From: an uncultured Tenacibaculum sp.
GTDB lineage: Bacteria; Bacteroidota; Bacteroidia; Flavobacteriales; Flavobacteriaceae
Reading direction: 5' to 3'
DNA length: 64,000 nucleotides
Assembly: GCA_937922085.1 (NCBI GenBank)
Contig: CAKZVD010000024.1
Span: forward strand, 1-64,000
The translations under genes and the position numbers were made by a program. Under the pieces are notes generated by a model, which had not been told where the DNA came from, ran no database searches, and was given only the letters and a program-made list of their open reading frames with translations. Position 1 is the stretch's first letter, and the number at the start of each line of letters is the position of its first letter. Below are positions 1 through 8,427 of this stretch, piece after piece.

Positions 1-140
1 ATATTACTTATATCAATACCGTCTAAAATTTGATTCACAATGCGAACTGGATGAACAACAGGGACATAATCATCGTAACTCGCAGGAAATAAGGTGATTT
101 TATTTTGATTGTATTCTTTGAAGATAACAGGGCTTTTCAT
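1..140 (-). mobile_element. IS1182-family-like transposase, N-terminal fragment cut by window edge
   Basis: Reverse-strand translation from ATG at 140: MKSPVIFKEYNQNKITLFPASYDDYVPVVHPVRIVNQILDGIDISN, the typical IS1182 transposase N-terminus (YNQNQ..LFP.S..E..P..HPVR.V...ID). Not in ORF track because truncated. Confidence 0.75.
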
Positions 141-182
141 ACTATTAAGTTAAGAAAATCCCGAATTTTATGCAAAAAAGAA

Positions 183-200
183 GCTGTCTTTTCAGACAGC
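183..200. terminator. hairpin GCTGTCT-TTTC-AGACAGC near the transposase 5' side (terminator or IS-end structure)
   Basis: Perfect 7-bp inverted repeat beside A/T runs. Confidence 0.45.
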
Positions 201-724
201 CTCTTAAAATCTTTATTAAAAAGCCCCCCGACTAAATAATAAATTTTTTATTTAATACAAAAATAACATTTTATTAACTAAAAATTACATTTTAAAGAAA
301 ATTAAGTGATGAATTTTAAAAATACAGAAATAAAAAGGCATGTCCCTTCATTACACTTCTTTATAATTTATTCTTTAATTTAATTAACTTCTAGATAAAT
401 TTAAGTACGTTAATTAATCAAAATAAATCTTTAGATAAGAAGTAATATCGTATAGTTGCATTCCAGTATTAAAGTAAGGCAATTGAATGAAAAAAACCTC
501 TCAAGAATGAAAGGCTTTTTTAGGACGTTGTTATCGGGGGGATAAAAAGATCTTAAAAGCAAGGTAATTAAAATCAGTTATAAAAATAGCAGGAAAAAAC
601 CTTTAAACTCAAAATTATATAATCGATCAATAATCATTAATAATATTTCCTTTCAAGAAATCAAAAATTATTAACCTTTTCCTAAAAAAGTAATTGCTTA
701 TTTATTCTATAATTTAAAATAAAA

Positions 725-741
725 GGCGGAACGAGTCCGCC
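725..741 (-). terminator. rho-independent terminator of the GG-leader peptide gene
   Basis: GGCGGA-ACGAG-TCCGCC; minus-strand readout is followed by CCTTTTATTTT. Confidence 0.7.
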
Positions 742-761
742 AATGTAATAAAAACTGAAAC

Positions 762-935
762 TTAAAAAGCTTCAATTCCACAAATATTATTACTACAAAA
801 GAAATCTTCTGGAGTAAGCCATGGTCCACCATATCTGAGCCAGCAGCCATAAGGTGTACAACCAATTCCTCCTTTTATAGATTTTTGTTCAGATTTTTTT
901 AAAGTCTTCCCTAAGTTTGAAATGTTTTTTAACAT
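762..935 (-). CDS. double-glycine-leader, Cys-containing small secreted peptide (bacteriocin-like), 57 aa from internal start
   Basis: MLKNISNLGKTLKKSEQKSIKGG | IGCTPYGCWLRYGGPWLTPEDFFCSNNICGIEAF: leader ending in GG followed by a Cys-containing core. The track start (1016) adds an unlikely 27-aa extension; ATG at 935 fits the leader family. Confidence 0.75.
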   Translation of the reverse strand: MLKNISNLGKTLKKSEQKSIKGGIGCTPYGCWLRYGGPWLTPEDFFCSNNICGIEAF

Positions 936-1052
936 AATTAATAATTTAAAGTTTGTAACATCTAAATATACGGAACAAAAAACATAAAACACTAACAACA
1001 TGCAACTTAAACACAAAACTATAATCTAATAAATCATTAAAAAAAAGTTTGT

Positions 1053-1103
1053 AAACCACAACTAGTTATCAATTTTCTAAGTATTGATAATTAGTTGTGA
1101 TTT
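1053..1103. repeat. long inverted repeat (2 x 21 nt, 9-nt loop)
   Basis: AAACCACAACTAGTTATCAAT ... ATTGATAATTAGTTGTGATTT; 19/21 positions complementary. Confidence 0.7.
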
Positions 1104-1300
1104 ATATAAATATTTTTCATAAAAAAAGAAAAGAAGTTTCCCCCCCCAGGGTCAACTCCTTTTCAAAAATATTAATGGGATTACTTTAGACGAAAGACTT
1201 TTAAAAAAATTACAATTATTATATACATTTATAATTCTTTTAAATAACATACTTATGATATATAAATTACGGCATCTTATTAAAAATTGATTCAATAAAA

Positions 1301-1321
1301 AAGCCCTCATAATAAGGGCTT
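1301..1321. terminator. bidirectional terminator-like hairpin
   Basis: AAGCCCT-CATAATA-AGGGCTT flanked by A run and T run. Confidence 0.55.
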
Positions 1322-1592
1322 TCATTTTTTCCAACTCGGGGGTCGGACGTAGTTATCAACTACAAACTAATTTCTACTATGTTAAATATACAATAAAAAA
1401 TAAAGAAGCAATCCCCCCGGAAAACTTCTTTATGAAAACTTAACAAACCTATATATTTTTCTATAATGAATGTTAAAAACTATATTATAAATATAACAAA
1501 ATGATAAAGTAATATTTTTAATAATTAGTTTATTGTAAACAAAGTATAGATGAAAGGAATCTTTTTTAAAATGAATAAAAATTAAAACATAA

Positions 1593-1660
1593 TAAAAAAC
1601 CCCGCTCTAAGAAGAGCGGGGAAATTGCTATGAAAAAGAGTATGGACGTCTCCATACATT
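1593..1660 (-). ncRNA. candidate small RNA: two stem-loops, the second a terminator
   Basis: Minus strand: GTATGGA-GACG-TCCATAC (1640-1657), linker, CCCCGCTC-TTCTTA-GAGCGGGG (1600-1621), then TTTTTT. No convincing ORF. Confidence 0.3.
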
Positions 1661-1758
1661 ATATACTATATCAAAACTCGTGCCATAAATAGATTTTAGT
1701 TATTTTCAGCTAAGAACCTACAAAATTACTATTTTCGCAGCTTTAAAATAGGTAGGAT

Positions 1759-3390
1759 ATGATTACAGTAGATCAATTAAAAGTAGAGTTTAGTGGTAAT
1801 GCCTTATTTAGCGATGTTTCGTTTGTAATTAATGAAAACGATAAAATTGCTTTAATGGGGAAAAATGGCGCAGGAAAATCTACTATGATGAAAATTATTG
1901 CTGGTGTTTCTTCTCCTACGAAAGGGGCTGTACGTTGTCCAAAGGATACTGTTATTGCCTATTTACCGCAGCATTTATTAATGGAAGATGATTGCACTGT
2001 TAAAGAAGAAGCTTCAAAAGCATTTCAAGGAATTTTTGAAATGAAAGCTGAAATGGATGATTTAAACAAACAATTAGAAACACGTACCGATTATGAATCG
2101 GATAATTATATGAAAATTATAGAACGTGTTTCCGATTTAGGAGAAAAATATTATGCTTTAGAAGAAATTAATTATGAAGCTGAAGTAGAAAAAGCTTTAA
2201 AAGGATTAGGTTTTAAACAACATGATTTTGATCGATTAACATCTGAATTTAGCGGTGGTTGGAGAATGCGTATAGAATTGGCTAAAATTTTATTGCAAAA
2301 ACCTGATTTAATCTTATTAGATGAACCTACAAACCACGTAGATATTGAATCTGTAATTTGGCTAGAAAACTTTTTACTAAATAAAGCTAAAGCTGTTGTT
2401 GTTATTTCTCACGATAAAGCGTTTATAGATAATATTACTAATCGTACCGTAGAAGTTACTATGGGTACTATTCATGATTATAAAGCAAACTATTCACATT
2501 ATTTAGAATTACGTAAAGAACGTAGATCTCATCAATTAAAAGCATACGAAGAGCAACAAAAATTTATTGCAGATACTAAAGCTTTTATCGAACGTTTTAA
2601 AGGAACCTATTCTAAAACAAATCAGGTATCTTCTAGAGAGCGTATGCTAGAAAAACTAGTTCCTGTAGAAATTGATGAAGTAGATACTTCTGCTTTAAAA
2701 TTACGCTTCCCTCCTTCTCCTAGGTCTGGTGATTATCCTGTAAAGGTAGAGGGACTGACTAAAAAGTATGGTGATTTAACTGTTTTTAAAGATGCTAGTT
2801 TTTCAATTGCTAGAGGTGAAAAAGTATCATTTGTAGGTAGAAACGGAGAAGGAAAATCGACCATGATAAAAGCCATTATGGGAGAAATTGATTTTGAAGG
2901 TGAAGGTGGATTAGGTCATAATGCTAAGGTTGGGTATTTTGCTCAAAATCAAGCTTCTTTATTAGATCCGGATTTAACTATTTTTCAAACAGTAGATGAA
3001 GTTGCCAAAGGTGATATTCGTACACAAGTAAAAAACATATTGGGTCGTTTTATGTTTAGTGGTGACGATTTAGAAAAGAAAGTTAAAGTGCTTTCTGGAG
3101 GTGAAAAAACGCGTTTAGCAATGGTTAAACTATTATTAGAACCTGTAAACTTGTTGATTTTAGATGAACCTACCAATCATTTAGATTTAAAATCGAAAGA
3201 TGTTATAAAAGAAGCTTTGTTAAATTATGATGGTACTTTAATTTTAGTATCTCATGATAGAGATTTTTTACAAGGTTTATCTGAAAAAGTATTTGAGTTT
3301 AAAGAAAAACGTGTTATTGAACATTTTGAAACTATTGATGCTTTTTTAGAACGTAATAATATTAAAGCTTTGAAGGAAATTGATTTGTAA
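1759..3390 (+). CDS. ABC-F family ATP-binding protein (two ABC domains, no TM)
   Basis: Two Walker A (GKNGAGKST, GRNGEGKST), two signature motifs (SGGWRMR, SGGEKTRLAM), no TM segments. Confidence 0.95.
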   Translation: MITVDQLKVEFSGNALFSDVSFVINENDKIALMGKNGAGKSTMMKIIAGVSSPTKGAVRCPKDTVIAYLPQHLLMEDDCTVKEEASKAFQGIFEMKAEMDDLNKQLETRTDYESDNYMKIIERVSDLGEKYYALEEINYEAEVEKALKGLGFKQHDFDRLTSEFSGGWRMRIELAKILLQKPDLILLDEPTNHVDIESVIWLENFLLNKAKAVVVISHDKAFIDNITNRTVEVTMGTIHDYKANYSHYLELRKERRSHQLKAYEEQQKFIADTKAFIERFKGTYSKTNQVSSRERMLEKLVPVEIDEVDTSALKLRFPPSPRSGDYPVKVEGLTKKYGDLTVFKDASFSIARGEKVSFVGRNGEGKSTMIKAIMGEIDFEGEGGLGHNAKVGYFAQNQASLLDPDLTIFQTVDEVAKGDIRTQVKNILGRFMFSGDDLEKKVKVLSGGEKTRLAMVKLLLEPVNLLILDEPTNHLDLKSKDVIKEALLNYDGTLILVSHDRDFLQGLSEKVFEFKEKRVIEHFETIDAFLERNNIKALKEIDL

Positions 3391-3468
3391 AAAATCTATT
3401 ATAAAACTCGAATTATAAATTAACTAAGGGGGAACCACTTATTTTCACAAAAGTACTAATCGAATATT

Positions 3469-3975
3469 TTAAAAATTTATAGTTTTCTCAAAAAATAAGG
3501 CCACTCCTTCTTCGGGAGTATTTATATTACTACTTTTTTGCCAACTTTTACAAAACTCCTCTTTTGAATATTTTACTTTTCCTAGAGCTGGATCTGCAAC
3601 CCAAACTTTATTTTTTTTTATTTTATATACAACTATAAAATGATTATTATTCCAATGTAATATCGCTGGCAAAGGAGCTTTTGTATATAGTTTTTCATAC
3701 GATAACTGTATTCCTACATTTTTTAATCCTAAACTATCCGCAGCATTGCTTAACCCAAGAAGTGAAGTTCCTCTTTTATCCATTCCTGATAATTTTTCTA
3801 ACTCTTTTAACTCTACATTTTTGCCATAGTATTCACAAATCATTTTTAAACATACAGGACCACATTGAGCCGCTTTTTCCTGAAGAATTACTGGGAAACT
3901 AGTATTCTTCTTAAATCTACTAAATCCAATTAAAATTGGAATAATTAAGCCTAGAATTATTAATTTAATTTTCAT
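3469..3975 (-). CDS. stand-alone C39-type (bacteriocin-processing-like) cysteine peptidase with N-terminal TM/signal segment
   Basis: N-terminal hydrophobic segment, then VILQEKAAQCGPVCLKMICEYYG (Cys motif), NNHFIVVYKI (His), DPALGKVKYSKEEFCKSW (Asp/C-terminal motif). Confidence 0.85.
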   Translation of the reverse strand: MKIKLIILGLIIPILIGFSRFKKNTSFPVILQEKAAQCGPVCLKMICEYYGKNVELKELEKLSGMDKRGTSLLGLSNAADSLGLKNVGIQLSYEKLYTKAPLPAILHWNNNHFIVVYKIKKNKVWVADPALGKVKYSKEEFCKSWQKSSNINTPEEGVALFFEKTINF

Positions 3976-3988
3976 GCTAAATAATTAT

Positions 3989-4864
3989 TTAAATTAAACA
4001 ACACTTTTTATATTTAAGACCACTATTACAAGGACAAGGATCATTTCTAGAAACATCCACACGTTTTAAATGTAAATTTTTATCATCCATATCTTGTTTA
4101 AATATTTTATCTAACAATTCATATAAATCTGGATGTTTTTTAGCGAGTAGTTTAGGTCTTTCAAAGAAATATTCACTAGCTACTGAAAAAAACTCTGCAT
4201 TATTCGTTCCTCCGTATGGATTGATATCTGATTTTTCATCATAAATCTCTTCAATCTTTTTATTCATTAAATCTAACCAAGGAATAATATATTGCTTATC
4301 TAGTAATACTTTAGGAATTCCATCTATTTCTCCATCTAACTTATCTATTAAATGAACAAACTCATGAATTGCTGTATTTTTCTTATCCGATTCATTCACA
4401 AAACCTAAATGAAGCGCTGGCTTTGATAAAATCATTTTCCCTTCTAAATATCCGTTTCCTACCATTCCTAGAATACGACGATCTTTTCCAGTAGTTTCAA
4501 AATCTTTATTAAACATTTTAGGATATAAAATAACTTCAGAAATGTTCGGGTATTTCCATCTAGGAAAATTAAAAATAGGAATTACAGCGCTGGCTCCAAT
4601 TAACAATCGGTCTGTAATATCAACAGAAGTGTCTACTCCTATTATTTTACAATTTAAAATAAACTCATGTACTTTATATTCAAATAGCTTTTTTTCGTTC
4701 TCATTTAAAGCATTATAGAACGCTACTTTTTCTGTTAAAACAAGCTTCCATTTCTCCAAAAAAGAAGTGTTAGGTTCTTTCCAATTTGAAATAGCTTCTT
4801 TTTTTGAATATGAGATAAAAAGAACAATAGCAATAAGTAATAATAATGAAAAAAATAGCAACAT
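3989..4864 (-). CDS. MtfA-like (M90) zinc peptidase with C-terminal SEC-C motif
   Basis: NTAIHEFVHLIDKLDGEIDGIP (HEFxH), NAEFFSVASEYFFE, C-terminal NDPCPCNSGLKYKKCC. Confidence 0.9.
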   Translation of the reverse strand: MLLFFSLLLLIAIVLFISYSKKEAISNWKEPNTSFLEKWKLVLTEKVAFYNALNENEKKLFEYKVHEFILNCKIIGVDTSVDITDRLLIGASAVIPIFNFPRWKYPNISEVILYPKMFNKDFETTGKDRRILGMVGNGYLEGKMILSKPALHLGFVNESDKKNTAIHEFVHLIDKLDGEIDGIPKVLLDKQYIIPWLDLMNKKIEEIYDEKSDINPYGGTNNAEFFSVASEYFFERPKLLAKKHPDLYELLDKIFKQDMDDKNLHLKRVDVSRNDPCPCNSGLKYKKCCLI

Positions 4865-4874
4865 TTAAATAATT

Positions 4875-5288
4875 TTATATATAATCTTCATCAAATATTA
4901 CTACAGAATCAACTATCATGTCATGCATTGTTTTTCTTTCTTTGTTATTAGAAATAGTAAACAAAGAAATCCAACCTAATATCATTTTCATTAAAAAACG
5001 TATAATGGCTTTTATAATACTTATTTTTTTGGAATTCTTAGCGTTTTGTACTTTTAACTTACACATTCTATGACCTATAGATGCGCCAAACAAGCTCACC
5101 ATAATTGGTTCATATAGAAATATAAGTATAACACAAATCATTTTATAATAATTAGGTGCACTATCTAACGTTCCTAATATTTCTGAAGAAGCCCCTATAA
5201 AGGCAACAATAACTATAGAATCTATTGCTGAAGCTTTTACACGATCAAATATTCCTGGATAATCTTTTTCTTCCATTTTTAATAACAA
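4875..5288 (-). CDS. RDD family membrane protein
   Basis: N-terminal FDRVKASAIDSIVIV, GASIGHRMCKLKVQN, C-terminal MHDMIVDSVV. Confidence 0.8.
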   Translation of the reverse strand: MLLKMEEKDYPGIFDRVKASAIDSIVIVAFIGASSEILGTLDSAPNYYKMICVILIFLYEPIMVSLFGASIGHRMCKLKVQNAKNSKKISIIKAIIRFLMKMILGWISLFTISNNKERKTMHDMIVDSVVIFDEDYI

Positions 5289-5324
5289 TTTTTACAATGC
5301 AATATTAAAGTAAAAAACAATACA

Positions 5325-5750
5325 TTACAATCTTTTCATTTTTAAATACTTTTCCATAATCACATAATCAACTCCTTCTTTATGAAATGTATTTAAAGTT
5401 TTCTCCATTCCAACTTTTTCATAAAAAGAAGTTTTATCTACCCTAGCATTACACCATAACTTATCTATATTTTTATTTGAAATAAAAGTAAGTAAATGGT
5501 TTATTAAAAGAGTTCCGTACCCATACCCTTGTTCTGTAGTTTTTGTAGCTAATTTTCTGAATTGGGCACTATTCTATTTTATAAATAACGATACTACAGA
5601 TATTAGGCCTTCATCCTTAAAAAGCCCAAAATGGACCCCTTCTTTATCATTTTCGAGTACTACATATTCTTTTTCCTTATTTGGCCACATTACTTGATGT
5701 CTTAACTCATAAGTTTCTTTAGCTTGTATTTCTTTAATTTTAATGCTCAT
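5325..5750 (-). pseudogene. GNAT N-acetyltransferase pseudogene (single in-frame TAG)
   Basis: MSIKIKEIQAKETYELRHQVMWPNKEKEYVVLENDKEGVHFGLFKDEGLISVVSLFIK*NSAQFRKLATKTTEQGYGYGTLLINHLLTFISNKNIDKLWCNARVDKTSFYEKVGMEKTLNTFHKEGVDYVIMEKYLKMKRL; TAG at 5574-5576, same frame resumes. Confidence 0.8.
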
Positions 5751-5763
5751 TTAAACGATATTA

Positions 5764-6489
5764 TTACTCAAATAATATCCAATGAAATTTGTATTTATTC
5801 CATTCATTTTTTGAAATTAATTTATACTGAGGTAATTTTTCAAGATTCCATTCATTCATATCTTTACCTCTAATCAGCCCTAAATTATTTGAAACAGCTA
5901 TTTCAACTATTTTAAAAAAGTCTTCAAAATAGTCATTATTGTAATTCAAAATAAAATCTTTTTTACTATTTAGTAATATCTCAGTATCTTCAGTGGAAAT
6001 CCAATTAACAATTCCATACCCATTAAAGAAATTATCATCATCATCTAGATTCTTTAAAATTTCATAACTAATAGAATTCTCTTTCAAATCAAAATTATTA
6101 AGAAGCCCTCTTTTTCCACAAACAGTATGAGGAAAAAAATCAGCGCAGTACTTAAAAATATAATACTCTAAAAACTTAGTAAAATCATAATGTATTTTGA
6201 TGTTTCTTATATATTCTTCTTTATCAGCATGTGATTCCAATATGTCGTATATATTGTGCTTTTTAAAATCAAGATCAAATTGGTTAGCTATTTCATTTAT
6301 TGATGATATAGAATTATTAACAACTATTTCTACATCTTCTTTTGATAAATTATGTACCTCTGAAGAATTAGATTTTAAAAAATCTAAATAATCATTTTTG
6401 AAACAACCTTTTTCTCCTCGTAAACAAGGTATAATTTGAGTATTAAATTCATGAACATCAAAAAGATGTAAAGTATTCCATATCCCCAT
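5764..6489 (-). CDS. hypothetical protein
   Basis: Intact ORF with good coding character; no recognised domain. Confidence 0.6.
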   Translation of the reverse strand: MGIWNTLHLFDVHEFNTQIIPCLRGEKGCFKNDYLDFLKSNSSEVHNLSKEDVEIVVNNSISSINEIANQFDLDFKKHNIYDILESHADKEEYIRNIKIHYDFTKFLEYYIFKYCADFFPHTVCGKRGLLNNFDLKENSISYEILKNLDDDDNFFNGYGIVNWISTEDTEILLNSKKDFILNYNNDYFEDFFKIVEIAVSNNLGLIRGKDMNEWNLEKLPQYKLISKNEWNKYKFHWILFE

Positions 6490-6527
6490 CTTTTTTTACT
6501 TTATATTTCAATTTCTCTCTTTTTCAC

Positions 6528-7133
6528 TCAAGAAATATTTTTTACAATTTCTTCAAATATTTTTTGCAACTCTTCAGAATCTATTTTATCTACCCGTTTA
6601 TTTATTTTTTTGTTGCTTCTTAATTTTTGATAAACATCAATATCGCTTTTAAAAACAGTAGCGTTTAAAGATTTAAAATTTGAGTTAATCCAATATTCAT
6701 TCTTGCAATCCTTATTAAATGATTCTATTGAAACAAAATCATCTTTCCCATCTTTATTCAAATCAGTAAAAACAAAAGCTGGAATATCAAATTCACATCC
6801 ATTGATCTCTATTACACTTGAAAAGTAGGTTTCATCTGTTAAAGGATTTATTATATAATAACTCCATGTAGTTTTCTTTGTATTCGAAGATTTAACAGCA
6901 CATATTGCTAGTATTACTGGAGAACCATCACATTCAGAAATTACAGTTTTTTTTAAAGTAACTGATTTTAATTCTCCATAAATACCCTGTTCAACTTCTT
7001 TTGGAACTGTTTCTTTTACATAATTAAATGTATCTATTTTCCAATCAATTTTTACTTGTTTCTTAAGCGATTTACTCTTTTGAGTGTTACAAGACAATAA
7101 AAAGAGTAAACTAATAATCTGAAAGAACTTCAT
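6528..7133 (-). CDS. putative lipoprotein with EF-hand/VCBS-like DLNKDGKDD motif
   Basis: Lipobox-like LLFLLSCNTQ; VFTDLNKDGKDDFVSI. Confidence 0.65.
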   Translation of the reverse strand: MKFFQIISLLFLLSCNTQKSKSLKKQVKIDWKIDTFNYVKETVPKEVEQGIYGELKSVTLKKTVISECDGSPVILAICAVKSSNTKKTTWSYYIINPLTDETYFSSVIEINGCEFDIPAFVFTDLNKDGKDDFVSIESFNKDCKNEYWINSNFKSLNATVFKSDIDVYQKLRSNKKINKRVDKIDSEELQKIFEEIVKNIS

Positions 7134-7145
7134 ACTTTAATAAAA

Positions 7146-8297
7146 CTATAATAAAGTCTCTAAGTAATGCGTATCAATATGGTATAACTCTTTCAAGCTT
7201 TCAATTTTAGCATCAATAGCCTCAGTATCTCTCTTTTTAGTAGATTTACTACCAATTAACATTACATTTTTACGTGTATGTTCATTACTTATAAATTCAA
7301 ACACTTTGGTATTGTAGTTATTCTTTTCTAAAATTAAAGCACGAATAGTATCGGTGACCATTTCAAATTGACGTTCTTTAAAAATACCATATTTTAATAA
7401 CGGACTCTCTTGTTCTACTCCTTTTACTTGTTGCCTCACTTGTTTATGACAGCAAGGTGCACAAATAATTAATTCAGACTTTGCTGCTAAACCTTTATAA
7501 ATAGCATCATCTGTTGCTGTATCACAAGCATGTAAAGCAATTAAAATATCTATTTTATCATTGTCATATTCTTGAATACGTTGTGCTACAAAATTCAAAT
7601 CAGTAAAACCACATTTTTCAGCAATGTCATTACAATAAACTACCAAATTTTCTCGCAATTCAATTCCTGTAATGGTTACTTTATATTTTTTTGTATTTAC
7701 CAAATAATCATATAAAGCAAAAGTAAGGTACCCCTTACCCGATCCCATATCTACAATTTGTAATTCTTTATTCGTATTTACTGAAGTTAACAAACCTTCA
7801 ATAATTTCTAAATATTTATTTATTTGACGGTATTTATCCGCCATTTTAGGAATTATATTATTATTCTTATCTGTTATATTTAAATACCTAAGATAATCTG
7901 CTAACGCTACTCTTTTCTCTTTAGGTTTATCGTGCGTATCTGGAAGTTTATTTTTAAAACTTGGAGCAGTATTTCTGTAACTAATCTTTTTCTTTTTTGA
8001 TATAAAAATCAACAAATCTTCAGAAAGTGTAAATAATGTTGCTGCTCTAAATTTTTCTAATAACAATTCTTCTATTTCTAAAACAGCTTCTTCTATCTTA
8101 AAATTTTTTGTTTGATCATTAGTCGTATGCCTGTATGTAAATTGAAAAAAAGCTTCTTCTTTTATTTTTATTTGACGTACATATACGTTTGGTAAATTAT
8201 CACTTTTTCTAACAGGCTTACTTAATGTTAACTTTACAAAACTATCTTCTAAAACACTTTGACTAAGTGTATCTCTTAATCGTTGAAATTCATTCAT
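7146..8297 (-). CDS. class I SAM-dependent methyltransferase
   Basis: IVDMGSGKGYLTFALYDYL motif I; LIALHACDTATDDAIYKGLAAKSELIICAPCCHKQ. Confidence 0.85.
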   Translation of the reverse strand: MNEFQRLRDTLSQSVLEDSFVKLTLSKPVRKSDNLPNVYVRQIKIKEEAFFQFTYRHTTNDQTKNFKIEEAVLEIEELLLEKFRAATLFTLSEDLLIFISKKKKISYRNTAPSFKNKLPDTHDKPKEKRVALADYLRYLNITDKNNNIIPKMADKYRQINKYLEIIEGLLTSVNTNKELQIVDMGSGKGYLTFALYDYLVNTKKYKVTITGIELRENLVVYCNDIAEKCGFTDLNFVAQRIQEYDNDKIDILIALHACDTATDDAIYKGLAAKSELIICAPCCHKQVRQQVKGVEQESPLLKYGIFKERQFEMVTDTIRALILEKNNYNTKVFEFISNEHTRKNVMLIGSKSTKKRDTEAIDAKIESLKELYHIDTHYLETLL

Positions 8298-8414
8298 ACT
8301 GCAAAAATAAACAAGATTATCTTTTAAAAATATTTATCATGCTTTTTTTACTTTTAAATAACATTTAAAATAATTTCTTTTTATGTATAATTTTACTCTT
8401 CACTTTTGATATAG

Positions 8415-8422
8415 TAATTTTG
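8415..8422 (+). promoter_or_regulatory. Bacteroidetes -7 element (TAATTTTG) upstream of ttcA
   Basis: TAnnTTTG match just upstream of the ATG at 8428. Confidence 0.5.
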
Positions 8423-8427
8423 CGTTT

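Noticed and set aside
1152-1334. Track ORF 60 aa
   Set aside because: Its N-terminal part is the terminator-like hairpin at 1301-1321, composition is AT-driven, and no family is recognised.
2985-3176. Antisense ORFs within ABC-F, clpB, parC, parE, guaB and others (e.g. 19045-19266, 32308-32667, 36375-36635, 38989-39333)
   Set aside because: Entirely overlap strongly supported genes on the opposite strand; no independent coding evidence.
1759-3390. ABC-F protein as exporter for the nearby GG peptide
   Set aside because: Two ABC domains without membrane segments: ABC-F proteins act on ribosomes, not in export.
5764-6489. Polymorphic-toxin immunity protein
   Set aside because: No toxin, Rhs/T6SS/T9SS cargo or recognisable immunity motif nearby; left as hypothetical.
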